A stretch of 64,000 bases of DNA. Source: Bretschneidera sinensis (taxonomy: Eukaryota; Streptophyta; Magnoliopsida; Brassicales; Akaniaceae). This document shows, piece by piece, positions 25,419 through 36,561 of the stretch. Below the pieces are notes generated by a model. It saw only the letters and a list, made by a program, of their open reading frames with translations. It was not told where the DNA came from and searched no databases. The stretch covers positions 99,557,873 to 99,621,872 of the forward strand of contig CM043704.1 in the NCBI GenBank assembly GCA_023935145.1. Direction: 5' to 3'. The translations under genes and the position numbers were made by a program. The number at the start of each line of letters is the position of its first letter. Position 1 is the first letter of the stretch.

Positions 25419-26357
25419 GCAGTTGCTTCCTTTGGCTGTTAATTTACCCTCTTAATTCTGATCAAATATGTTGTAAGTTGTGATTTTACTGTTTTAGGCG
25501 AGTTATTGTGAAAATGATGTTGATTTGTTGACGTTTCCTACAGCTTGTGCATTTTGGGGAAAATTTGATTATGCAGACTGCAAAAAAAGCATGTGATAAT
25601 TGTTGTAGCAGTAAAAGTTTAATTGAGAAGGATGTCACCGAGACTGCAAAACAAATGGTACAAAAGCTCTCTTATTCTTTTGGTTTACTTAATAGTATTA
25701 TTTAATTTTCCTTCTGTTTGAATTGATATTAATTCTTTGATTACAACACTATAATCCTTGCATTGCTTGTGCTATTTTGGGCAAATACATCTTGCTTAGG
25801 TTGAGCTGGTGAAGTTGATGAGGCAGCAGTTTTCATCATCTCATATTTTAGAGGTCTACAGGGGTTCCTTTGGCCTATTTGTACGTTCTTGAACCACAAA
25901 AACATGCATTTGAAATTTTACTTGTTATCTTCTTTAGATTTGTAGTCTTTTATTTTAATTTTTTATAAATGCGATATCTAGGTCAAGAAACACTGACATG
26001 AGAATTTGAGCCTGCATGGAGCTGGAAATATTTAGCCAAGGGTGAAGCCTCCTGTATATTGCGTCATCCTGTTACAGAGGATATTCTTGTGGAGGAAGTT
26101 AAGAAAAGTGATATATACATGGATCTGTATCATCGCTGCTGAAGGTACTTCTTTTGCACTGATTCTCAGTGCCCAGGTTGTCAAGTTGGTTTTTTGGAAA
26201 AGAGCATACCATGATTTTCTCGCTATCTGTTCTGAGTTTAATTGCTTACTTATATATAGAAAGATTTTTTTTTTTTAAATCTCGATTTGTTTCCAGGTGA
26301 ATGAATCCAAGGCTTACAGTCTCTGGGCTGGTGGGCAGACTATCATACTGAGGTTCA

Positions 26358-28303
26358 GCTTCTTGATCAATATGTTTCTTGCTTCAAATTCTTTTTGTTT
26401 TTTGCTCTTAGGGCATAAAATTATTATTATTTTTATAGGTTTAAAGTGTTCTGATTGTTAATCAATTGAGAAAAATTATGCTACAATCAGAACTTTTCAT
26501 ATTTTTTCATGTCCAATCTCGAGTACTTTATTTTGCAAAATGTATTGTATCATTCTAAGCTAAAATTCATCGATTAGTCTCTTTAGTTTGTACTTGCTAT
26601 GCAATATCTTCTCAAATGGCTAAGAGGCGCATCTTACATGGTTCATATTGCGGCAAAGTATATTACATCTTGAATAATATAAGGTAGTCTCTAAGGGTTC
26701 TTCTCAGAGCACAGAGAATTGCTGACACAGAAGGAACTGTAATTGTTTGTGCACCCGTTAAAATAGACAAACCAAATCATCCTTCTCTAAGGTGAAAGCA
26801 AAAAAAAAAAAAAAAAATCTTTTTTGCAAAATGGTTTATAACATTTAAGGAGAAATTAGTAGTTTTTGAATCCTCGATAAGTAAGAGCATGATATGCATG
26901 AATACATATGCCCTTTGCAATTGCGAGGAACAATTTAAAGTGACATAGTATGGCCTCCATATGACTCTGTTATGTTTTCTTACAGTTGTAGGGTTACGTG
27001 TTTTTTCCTAGGAAACTAAAGCTCCTACGTCATCATAGGTTATGCTTGGGTCAAGAGACAGTTTGAAGAATTTTACCAGTCCCTTGACTTGTTCTCTATA
27101 TCTGATCAAAACTTTACTTATTGTAGTTCGTACATATACCACAGTAGAGAACTGATTAAATCATTTGATCTTTCTGAACTTTTGTCCCTGGGTCTACATC
27201 AGTATTATTTAGTTTTCTCTCAGTCTCAAGCATAAGATTCTGATAGCATTTGGTGAGGGTACATCCACATAGAAATTTTCTTTAACTATTGTTATATAAA
27301 CCTGGGTTCTCCATGTCTGGCAACAATTTTCACAAGATTGGCTACTTTGATCTTTCTCTTCATGGTTTTCAAGTTCCAATGTTTCAATTGGGAAAAATGG
27401 AGAAAGCAGTGGCACCTAGAATTAGCTCCCAAGGCCGTTGATTTATCTTGATGTGGGGTAACAGCGGTGTCATTCCCACCACCGAGTCAGTTGCTCCTCA
27501 AGGGTTGTCTCCAGGATTCAATTTTCTTTCAACTCTGTTCCCCCCTTCATTTTGTTCATGTATCAGGACACTTTCTATTAATGCAAAAAGTTCATGTTAT
27601 GTGTTTCTTTTTTTTTTTCCCGAAATTTATGGCAGTGTTTGCTATAAGGCTTCCATGAATATTGATTAGAGGATAGATTTGTGCCAATCTATTGGTTTTA
27701 TGCAAGCCTTTTTTTGCATAAAGAGGATGTGATAATGATTTTTACAGAGCTTTTATCAGCTGGATTGCTTTATTAATTAATGATTTTGAAAGTATTTTTT
27801 TTCTCACATATTGCAAAGATTATGATGTTGCCGTCTCCAAAAGTTCTCATATGGTAACTTCCATTATTTTCATCATCTTTTTTTATTACTCTTTTATTTT
27901 TTATCCCTTCTGCTAATTTACTGTTGTCTTTAATTGCGTTTCTTTCAAGTTTACTTTGTTATGTTGTGCTGCTAAAATTGGAAAGTAAATAGGAAAAGTA
28001 AAAGAAAGTTTAAAAAAAACAAATTCTTGGTACTTGAAAATTCATTTTGGTCTCTTGGTAGTTACAAACAGGTACTTTTTTCATAAAAAAAGGTGGAAGC
28101 TGAGGATTGATTATGAATATCTTTGAAGCTAATTCTTAGAATTTTTCTGAAAGTCCCGTCTATGATTGTTGAATTTCTGCCTGGTCTGTTTTTATATTTA
28201 TTTATCTTTGTCCTTATTCACATTGATATATATATAATTCTAATCTTACTTTTGATTACATTTCAGTTGTATTCAGCTGAAAGTTTGTTTTACACCAATG
28301 GAG
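26358..28303. other. Intergenic or old intronic sequence, no gene seen
   Basis: T-rich sequence following the last recognised RecQ-like exon. Short open frames at 27.2-27.7 kb show no family signature. It may include degenerate introns of the helicase copy. Confidence 0.4.
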
Positions 28304-28308
28304 AATAT

Positions 28309-28693
28309 TGAATGATCCAAGACCTGTTAATAACACGAATTATAAACAGAAAGAAAAAAAGACAAGATTTACCAGGTTCACTCAAGAATAGAGCTACATT
28401 TTGCCATCTCATAATTATCTACTTATAATGTATGCTCAGTGCATAAAAAGTAGTTATAAGCAACTTAAGATGTTCTAATTAATATCTAATTAGGATTTCC
28501 ATCCTAATTAACTACGGTTTTTCATGGGCCAATCTCAAATTGCCAAACAAAAAACTAAGCTCAACTCATGTATATAGCCTGAAAGTTTCGAGAGCACTGT
28601 ACCTTAACCCCCGCTCGCTCACCTGGAAGTGAGACCCGTATTCGTCCGGGGTTCTACAGATTTGGTCCAGTGAAGCATGCACCAACTCCAACA
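28309..28693 (-). repeat. Solo LTR with 5-bp target duplication
   Basis: A 385-bp segment with TG...CA ends (TGAATGATCC ... CTCCAACA in plus orientation) is flanked on both sides by AATAT (28304-28308 and 28694-28698). On the minus strand it reads TGTTGGAGTTGG at the start, then GTGAACCTGGTAAATCTTG near the end, a layout like plant LTR U5 ends. No primer-binding site or internal region adjoins it, so it is a solo LTR left by LTR-LTR recombination, or a similar-sized insertion of another kind. Confidence 0.65.
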
Positions 28694-28698
28694 AATAT

Positions 28699-30399
28699 AA
28701 TCAACCACTTTTGTCAATAAATCACTCGCATTTGACAAAAAACGGAGAAATTCAAACTATAAGTGAGTTTGGTATCTGTGAGCAAATTAGGCGTTGTGCA
28801 TTTTCATTTTTGAATTTATTATATTAGACATAAGAAATCATTGGTCACGTTAAAAGTCTATTTATATAATGATTTCTTTGGCCATTGATTCACCCTTACC
28901 TTGCAACCACCACACCTGTACTGAACCAGTATGCTAAAAAATGATTTTATTTGGCTTGCAAACTCATCAAAGAATACCCTTTACTATTACTATTAATTTT
29001 CTAGATTATCAACAGTTTTTGAAAGAAATAGTGATGTGGTTCATACTAACTCAAGTCCATGTGTTTGATGAAAAATTCTATAGAAAAAAAATAAACTTGC
29101 CTTTACTTTTAGTTCTCCATCGCGAGTTTTTTTTATATCATTGTCAAAAAGAAATGAGCCTATGCATTCACATTGACCTTTGTTTATCAGATTTTGAAAA
29201 AGTTAAAAAAAAAAATAAGTGAGTTCATTTTATTGAAAAAAGAGTGAACTCCTAGGTATATCATATTTTTGTATCTCATAACATGTGTTACAGAAGGGTA
29301 AATGGTTTATGTATTTATTGTTTATGATATTTTCCGTTTTCACTGTCTCCATCATGATCTATTCCTCTTCAACTTTCTTTTTAATATCATTTTCTTCCTT
29401 CAATGTGAGTTCATTGAAGATTCCTTCCATGACGAGAAAGTCTGTTGCTCCTACAATCTAAATCACTTCATGCAGCCTTCTCTTCTTCATTGTCTACAAT
29501 TATTTTTATTAATTTCCTCTTGGTTGTTATATTCCCATTATTTTCAGTTTCCTATTTGATTTATTTTTTACTTTGATGGACCCCAAAGATTCTTTCTCCA
29601 GTAATTTGTTGGATGGTTAGTATATTCCTCCAATTCCAGTGAGTTTCTTTGTGTTTGTTTTGTGACCATAAGCCATGGGTTTCTTGAATAAGATTAAATT
29701 TCAAATGCTAATAAAGGTGATGTATAATGTTGATTTTATATATCTTTTTCCCTTGTATTTGCTTTTGTCCATTATTTATCACTCTAAATGGACTTCGCTA
29801 ATGATTTCATGAAAATTCCTTTTCTCTTCGTCGCTAAATAATATTAATGTCGTGTGGCTTAGGTATACAATGAGAACCGTTTATTACTAGTAATAAAGGT
29901 GCTTGGTTCCAATGGTTAGCTTACACAGGAATTGTTGTTTTGTCAAATGTATTGATTGTTTAGCTTGAGTTATTGCTCCAGGTATGTGATATCTTTTTGT
30001 ATGGTGATGCCAAGATAATTTTGTACTTTAGGTGTTCGATATGAACTTTTAGTTTATGAACATGTGAAAAAACTGCTTATGCAATGTAAGGTAGATACAC
30101 TACTACGCTGATTGTTAGCTTTACCATCAACAATTGCAAGCATTTCTGCTAAATATAGTGTCTTAAATTAGTTTTATTTATTTTTATTAAGCTGTCCATA
30201 TGGGAAATATATTATTCATTGGTTTACAAGACATTTGATGCTCAGGTCTTGAAGTAAGACTCAGAGGGAAACCTTAGGAGGTTTATGCCTTTAACCCAGA
30301 CTTAATTAGTCACTTATGAGCCACATACTTTGTTGCTTAAACATGCTGGTATTAGGTAGTTGAAGATTTTTTTCAGTGCCCACCCATATATAGATAAGG
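28699..30399. other. Intergenic sequence, no gene seen
   Basis: AT-rich. Open frames up to about 93 codons (for example 28941-29222) are Phe/Leu/Ile-rich, as expected from T-rich DNA, with no recognisable domain. Confidence 0.5.
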
Positions 30400-30886
30400 T
30401 GTTAGTATGAATTTTCATACATATTGAAACTTAAGATGTAGTGTCTTCAATGTTATTAGTGGAGACAATAAAAACCAAGCAACTTTTGGTGGCATGAGTG
30501 GAGACTTTCGATGGCATGAGTGGAGACAAAATAAAAAGGAGAACAGCAGGTCATGAGGTGCCAAGCACTTTTTGGTGCTGTCTGTTTTTTTTCTTTTGTT
30601 TTTTTCCTTCATTCATTTGTGAATTGCTGAGCCTATAAATAGGCATTGGAACCTTGGGTTCCATACCACAAAAAACAAGAGATAGTGTGAGAGATAGAGA
30701 GTTTTGTAAAACTCAAGTGAGTTGTTTTTGTAACAGAGCACTGCTCTAATTTTCTTTGGGCTTTTGCCAAATAGTTAAATACTTTTGGTGTGGGTCCGAG
30801 GAGTAAGCATATTGCTGAACCTCGTTAAATCTGTGTTCAATTCTTTGTGTGTGCGTGTTGTTCAAATTCTTGCTATTTGTTTAACA
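30400..30886 (+). repeat. Probable copia-3 5' LTR
   Basis: It ends in CA right before the primer site. It contains a TATA-like CCTATAAATAGGC (about 30632-30644) suited to a U3/R border, and a duplicated GGCATGAGTGGAGAC (about 30491 and 30513). The left end is uncertain. Confidence 0.6.
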
Positions 30887-31071
30887 ATTGGTATCAGAGC
30901 GTTTGGTGATAAATTTATGATCTGTTTTTTTTGCGAGGTTACTATTCACATGAATAGTGAATAGTGAAATTTTGCCAGTGGTACCGATTCATCGGCAACG
31001 GTGTTCTAATACACGAAGGTTCACAGGAATTGTCAGAAATGATCCAAAGCTCTAGTATTCGAGTGGGAGTA

Positions 31072-34000
31072 ATGGCGGACGAAGGTAAAACAAGGATCGA
31101 GAAATTCAATGGAGCAAACATCGGATTTTAGAAGATGCAAATAGGGGATTATCTTTACCAGAAAGAACTCTATCTTCCTCTTGGCGGCAAAACAAAGAAA
31201 CCACAAGAAATGACAGATGAACAGTGGGAGGTGCTGGACAGGAAGGCTCTTGGCACGATCAGACTCTCTCTCGCTGCAACTGTCGCGTTCAATAGCTTGA
31301 AGGAGAAAACCACTGCAGATTTAATGGCGGCTCTGTCCAAAATGTACGAGAAGCCATCAGCCTCAAATAAGGTATTCTTGATGAAAAGACTCTTCAATAT
31401 GAAGATGGAAGACAGCGGTAGCATCGTTGAACTCTTGAACAGTTTCAACACACTGACAAATCAGTTGGAATCCGTTGGGATCAGCTTCGACGACGAAGTT
31501 AGAGCACTGCTAACTTTGTCAACGTTACCAGATAGCTGGGATAGTCTGGTAATGGCTGTTAGTAACTCTTCTGGCTCTGGAAAGCTAAAGTTCGATGATG
31601 TTGTGGGAGTTTTTCTAAGCGAAGAATTACGCAGAAGATCTTCAAGATCTGTGGAAACATCTGGGAACGCTTTGAGCGTAGAAGAAAGATGAAGATCTTA
31701 AAATAGAGGAAACAAGAACCGCGGAAGTTCTAAATTTAGGAAGAGTAAATCAAGAGGACCAAAATCAAGAAGTGGAGGTTGCTGGAACTGCGGAAAGAAA
31801 TGACATCTGATGAGAGATTGCAAAGCACCAAAGCAGAATGATAATCAGGAAAGTAAAAATTCTATTAATCTTTCTGATAAAAATTATGATGCTTTGATCC
31901 TTTCTGTTGCTGTTCGTAATGATTTATGGGTGATAGATTCTGGTGCATCTTTTCATGCTACCTGTCAGAAGGATATACTCCAAAATTATGTGCAGGGTGA
32001 TTACAGGAAAGTGTATCTTGGAGATAATGAACCATGCAGCATAACTGGAAGAGGAGATGTACAGATAAACCTGTTGAATGGGACTACCCTACAGTTAAAG
32101 GACGTGCGACATGTTCCGAACCTCACAAGGAATTTGATATCAGTAGGCCAACTATCAGATTCAAGATGCAAAACCACTTTCACAAGTGATTCATGGAAGG
32201 TGTCGAAAGGGGCTATGGTGATAGCTCATGGAAAGAAAGAAGGTACTCTCTATGTAACGAATGGAACAAATAGTGTTCTAACAACTGCATCAATAGATTC
32301 GAGCGCAGACACCTGGCACCGCAGACTTGGGCACATGAGTGAGAAAGGTATGAAGGTCATGCCATCAAAAAGGAAGATTCCAAATTTGAAGCATCTGGAC
32401 CTGAGCTTCTGTGAAGACTGTTTCTTTGGAAAACAGAAAAAAGTGAGTTTTTCTAAGACGGGCAGAAAACCAAAGCTTGAAAAGCTGGAATTGGTCCATA
32501 CAGACGTGTGGGGACTAACCAAGGTACCATCTCTTAATGGGTCTCAATACTATGTTACTTTTATTGATGATGCTACTAGGAAGTTATGAGTACATTTCTT
32601 GAAGCATAAATCTGATGTATTTGATGTCTTCAAAAAGTAGAAAGCTATGGTTGAGACTGAAACAGGTCGGAAGCTAAAGTGTCTGAGGTCAGACAATGGT
32701 GGAGAATATTGCAGCGATGAATTTGAGAAATATTGTGCTCTCAATGGTGTCAAGAGACAGAAGATAGTTTCTAAGACACCACAACAAAATGGAGTGGCAA
32801 AACGCATGAACCGAACCATTAATGAACATGGTAGAAGCATCAGGATTAATGTTGGATTACCCAAATAGTTATGGGTAGAAGCGGTGAACACATCAGTCTA
32901 TCTGATCAACAGAGGACCATCTATTGCACTTGAGTTTGGACTTCCAAAAGAAGCGTGGACGGGAAAAGAGGTAAACCTATCACACTTAAGAATATTTGGT
33001 TGCACTTCTTATGTTCATATAAACTCAGATGAAAAGTCTAAGCTAGACCCAAAATCCAAAAAGTGTGTCTTTGTTGGATATAGCATTAATGAGTTTGGCT
33101 ATCAGTTTTGGGATCCAGAAAACCGAAAAGTCTTCAGAAGTAGAGATGTATTGTTTAACGAGAATGTTCTATATAGGGATATGATGAAACAGGTGGAAGG
33201 GGAAACAGAAAAGAAAGAATTTGTAGAACTTGATGAAATTTCTACAAAAGGAATGCTACAACCCAGAGATGAGAATATAGAATTTCACACTCCTGTTCCC
33301 CAAGTTCCCCCTTAAGAATTGAGGAGATCAGAAAGAGTTAACAAAGGTCAACTCCCGGCTCGTTATCTAACATCTCTGAATTATTTGTTATTAACTAACA
33401 ATGGTGAACCAGAATGTTATAAAGAAGCAATGCTGGTTAAGGATAAGCTCAAGTGGGAGGCTGGAATGAATGAAGAAATGGACTCCCTGATAACAAATCA
33501 GACATGGGATTTGGCTGAGCTTCCAAAAGGCAAAAAAGCTTTGCATAACAAGTGGGTTTACAAGTTGAAAGAAGAACACGATGGAACTAAGGGATACAAG
33601 GCCAGGCTGGTAGTAAAGGGATTTCAACAAAAGGCAGGTATCGACTATGTTGAGATTTTCTCCCCTGTTGTAAAGTTGTGTACCATCAGATCTGTATTGA
33701 GCATTGTTGCAGTAGAGGACTTACATCTAGAACAACTAGATGTGAAAACCGCTTTCCTTCATGGTGATCTGAATGAAGATATCTACATAAAGCAACCACA
33801 GTGGTATGAAGAACTAGGGAAGGAAGAGTTGGTCTGTAAGCTCAAGAAAAGCTTGTATGGGTATACAAGATGTAACGCTGACCACTGTTGTTATTTCAAG
33901 AAGTTTGATAATTCCTACATCATTCTTCTATTGTATATGGATGATATGCTTATTGCAGGATCAAGCATGGTGGAAATAACAATGTTGAAGGAACAACTCT

Positions 34001-34892
34001 CCAAAGAGTTTTCTATGAAGGATTTGGGTATGGCTAAACAAATCCTTGGTATACGGATCAGCAGAGACAGGAAGAATCGGAGATTGTGGCTATTTCAGGA
34101 ACAATACATCGAAAAGATACTAAAAAGTTTCAACATGGATCAGGCTAAACTGGTGAGCACTCCACTAGCAAGTCACTTCGCACTTTCAAAAGGGCAATGT
34201 GCGATGACAGTCGAAGAACATGAATACATGTCAAAAGTACCATATGCCTCAACAATTGGTAGCCTCATGTATGCTATGGTCTGTACCAGACCAGATATTG
34301 CACAAACAGTGGGAGTTGTGAGCAGATTCATGAATAATCCAGGCAAAGAGCATTGGAAGGCTGTGCAGTGGATTATGAGGTACTTGAGAGGTACCACTAA
34401 TCTATCCCTATGCTATGATGGATCAAAGATTAGCTTGAAGGGTTATGTTGATTCTGACATGGCAGGAGACCTAGATGGTAGAAAGAGTACTACAGGATAC
34501 GTCTTTACACTGGGCAGTGCAGCAGTAAGTTGGGTCTCGAGATTACAGAAGATTATAACTCTCTCAACTACAGAAGCAGAGTACGTGGCAGCAACAGAAG
34601 CATGTAAAGAAATTGTATGGCTACAAAGTCTACTCAAAAAATTAGGCAAAGAACAAAAGGACTGTAAGATTTACAGTGACAGTCAGAGTGCAATTCATTT
34701 GGCAAAAATTTTGCATTTCATGCCAGGACAAAACACATAGACATCAGGTACCATTTCATATGGGAGCTCTTAGAAGCAAGAGTTATTACGCTGGAAAAGA
34801 TCCACACCAACAAGAATCCCGCAGACATGTTAACAAAGACTGTTACGATTAAGAAGCTGAAAGGATGTTATGCAAACCAAACTGAGGAATAA
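31072..34892 (+). pseudogene. copia-3 Gag-Pol, mostly one frame with many stops
   Basis: From the ATG at 31072 (MADEGKTRIEKFNGANIGF) a single frame holds to about 34,700. Stops lie near 31127, 31690, 31699, 31801, 32587, 32638, 32866 and 33313, and one frameshift near 34,710 precedes the last part (HIDIRYHFIWELL). Domains: Gag; zinc knuckle CWNCGKK-stop-HLMRDC (31780-31823); protease DSGASFHAT (about 31936); integrase (HTDVWGL; RSDNGGEYCSDEF); RT with YMDD (about 33934); RNase H (YVDSDMAGDLDGRKSTTGY). In RT about 20 codons are missing in frame between SLYG and YTRCNADHCC (near 33860). The element is inactive. Confidence 0.88.
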
Positions 34893-35456
34893 TGATTGGA
34901 TTGAGAACTCAATAGTCATTCCATTGAAACAGTGTGTCTATGTGTTGCAAATTTCAGAAAGTTTGATAGGGATATCTTTTGGTTAGTTTATGAATGAAAC
35001 TAAAAGAATTGTATTCTGGTCTTGACTAGACGAGAAAATGAGATAAAAGTAAAAATCTTACTTATGATTTTTTACTTGCAAAGTGAATCTCCTAATGAAA
35101 CAAAGTGCTTTAACTGTGTAGAGACACAACTAAAAGGAGGAATTACAAGATGATGATGATGATGATGATGATGATCTACAATTGTTCTAAACTGGACAGA
35201 AGCATGACAGAAAATGGTATGTAACAGCTGCGTTTGTTCGTGAAGATAATATTCATGAAATCACTTAAGGAGAGGAGTGTTGATGTAGTTAATTGAATCT
35301 TGCACGGCAGAGACGCCTTAGAAGCCCAAGCAAAGACTGAAGATTCTATCCTAGTGTATAGTAAACAACTGCAATGTAGTAGTTCTAACTTCTAAGTATA
35401 AATATTGATGGGCTTGCGCGCACCAATACGAGCATAACATTCAGGTTACGGTAATA
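34893..35456. other. Unclear junction downstream of copia-3, with (GAT)n
   Basis: It contains a (GAT)n microsatellite (about 35150-35175), a purine-rich AAGGAGAGGAG followed by TGTTGATGTAG (about 35268-35290), and a TATAAATA-like motif (about 35398). This could be the 3' untranslated internal part and a truncated LTR of another copia element. Confidence 0.35.
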
Positions 35457-35681
35457 GAGTGCGACTCCAAAGCCGTGGTCCAGATTTTGACATAGCAATG
35501 TTCTTGTCGTTGGGAGATTGAGTATGTTGTTCGAGATATCATTGATTTACTCGTTCAAGCAGTGACAGTTCAGCATGTTTACCGTGAAGCTAACAGTTTG
35601 GTTGATAGTTTAGCTCCAAGTTATTTTGGGATGTGTCATGTTTGCCTGTTGCTTGTCAATAAGCTTTCAATTTTGAATTGA
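35457..35681 (+). pseudogene. RNase H-like (RVT_3 type) fragment
   Basis: A plus-strand frame reads CDSKAVVQIL, a stop, then WEIEYVVRDIIDLL and VQHVYREANSLVDSLA. This is the end of the plant RNase H-like domain found in LINE-derived and related genes (final H-x-YREAN-x-x-x-D-x-LA motif). It has one internal TAG, no start, and no other domain nearby. Confidence 0.7.
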
Positions 35682-35689
35682 TAGCTCAA

Positions 35690-36561
35690 GATTGCGTGCG
35701 TATAGGAAATTGTAAAATGTCTTTTATACAAGGTAATGCTAAGGCTCTTTAGGGTTGTTCCTTCAGGAAACAGCTTTTATGTCCGCCAGTTCTTTGTATT
35801 TATTTTTTATTTTAATAAACCGATAGCTTACTCCTCTTCATTTCAAAGAAGTTTTCTTTAAAAAAATAATAATAATTTTTAACTAATTCTAATATATCAT
35901 TGATCTTATTATAAAGAAATACAAGCTTTACTTATTTTTTTTAATTTATTATATGGACTTAGTTTTATATGTTCTCTATTTTTTTATTTAAAATAAACTA
36001 AATAATGACATAATTATTTTTACAAATTTGAACTTATTCCAATATTATATATATATATATATATTCAAACAAACTTTTCTTGATTGTTGTTGGGGAAATA
36101 TCTCCAATCTCACCTTTCATATAAGGTTTATTTCTTTTTTTTTTTAAATTTATTATATGGATTTATTATTCAATTTTTCTATTTTTTTTATATTCATCAC
36201 TTTAATTGTGTCATTTCTTGTTATATTAATTTTTTTTTAAAAAAAAAACATTAATTTTTTCAAGTATGGGAATTACTTAACTGTAATTAGACGGGCTACA
36301 CACTGGTTTTATCAGAGGCTGAAGAAGCTCAGCTTTTACTTCGCACAAAAAAAAATCCACAAATTTCGTATGGAATCCGTTTTCAAGTACAGCTACTGTG
36401 CCTTCTTTAGATCATCTTGTCGTCGTTTTTGTTGTTGCTGCCTCTGTTACTCAAACCCTTAAAATCACATCTTTACATACAAGCTTATATCTGTATGTGC
36501 AGATATTTCATCTCCTGATTAGGGTTAGGGTTCAATTTCTTTTTCCTGTTTATCTCTTTCA
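35690..36561. other. AT-rich intergenic sequence and SHMT 5' region
   Basis: Long T and A runs and a (TA)n run at about 36046-36063. TGTTGGGGAAATATCTCC at about 36088 resembles the first bases of the copia-2 LTR but is not followed by a convincing match. The last 200 bp (from about 36340) are less AT-rich and CT-rich, and probably contain the SHMT promoter and 5' UTR. Confidence 0.4.

Larger units (their letters stand above)
20299..26357 (+). pseudogene. RECQL4A: RecQ4A (BLM-type) DNA helicase pseudogene with introns, split by a copia element
   Basis: Five plus-strand segments match consecutive exons of plant RECQ4A, from the RecQ C-terminal zinc-binding region to the winged-helix region. 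A, 20299-20423: IRVKHMISQGVIEQSPLIPG, then a one-base shift before NTENLLHM. B, 25498-25657: SYCENDVD, then CDNCCSSKSLIEKDVTETAK. C, 25800-25880: VELVKLMRQQFSSSHILEVY. D, 25982-26144: HGAG, then TEDILVEEVKKSDIYMDLYH, with stops and frame changes. E, 26297-26357: VNESKAYSLWAGGQTIILRF. Splice-like AG/GT borders are kept, so this came from a DNA copy, not mRNA. The upstream ATPase core and downstream HRDC exons are missing. RecQ4A suppresses homologous recombination; this copy is dead. Confidence 0.85.
30400..34892 (+). mobile_element. Ty1/copia element (copia-3), 3' LTR not recognised
   Basis: A probable 5' LTR ends at 30886 (TTTAACA) directly before TTGGTATCAGAGC (30888-30900), the initiator-Met primer site. 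The inferred LTR start, TGTTAG at 30400, is a guess because no second LTR copy was found. Gag-pol follows at 31072-34892. The RNase H tail is followed by sequence unlike the LTR. A possible polypurine tract and TGTTGATG at about 35268-35284 could mark a different or truncated LTR. The coding region is closest in this window to copia-2. Confidence 0.8.

Noticed and set aside
14582..25423. Idea that the copia pair forms a single composite element
   Set aside because: Each has its own LTR pair, primer site and distinct target duplication (ATAAG and GCAGT), so they inserted independently.
36088..36130. Possible copia-2 LTR fragment upstream of SHMT
   Set aside because: Only the first 12 or so bases match well; not enough to call an LTR remnant.
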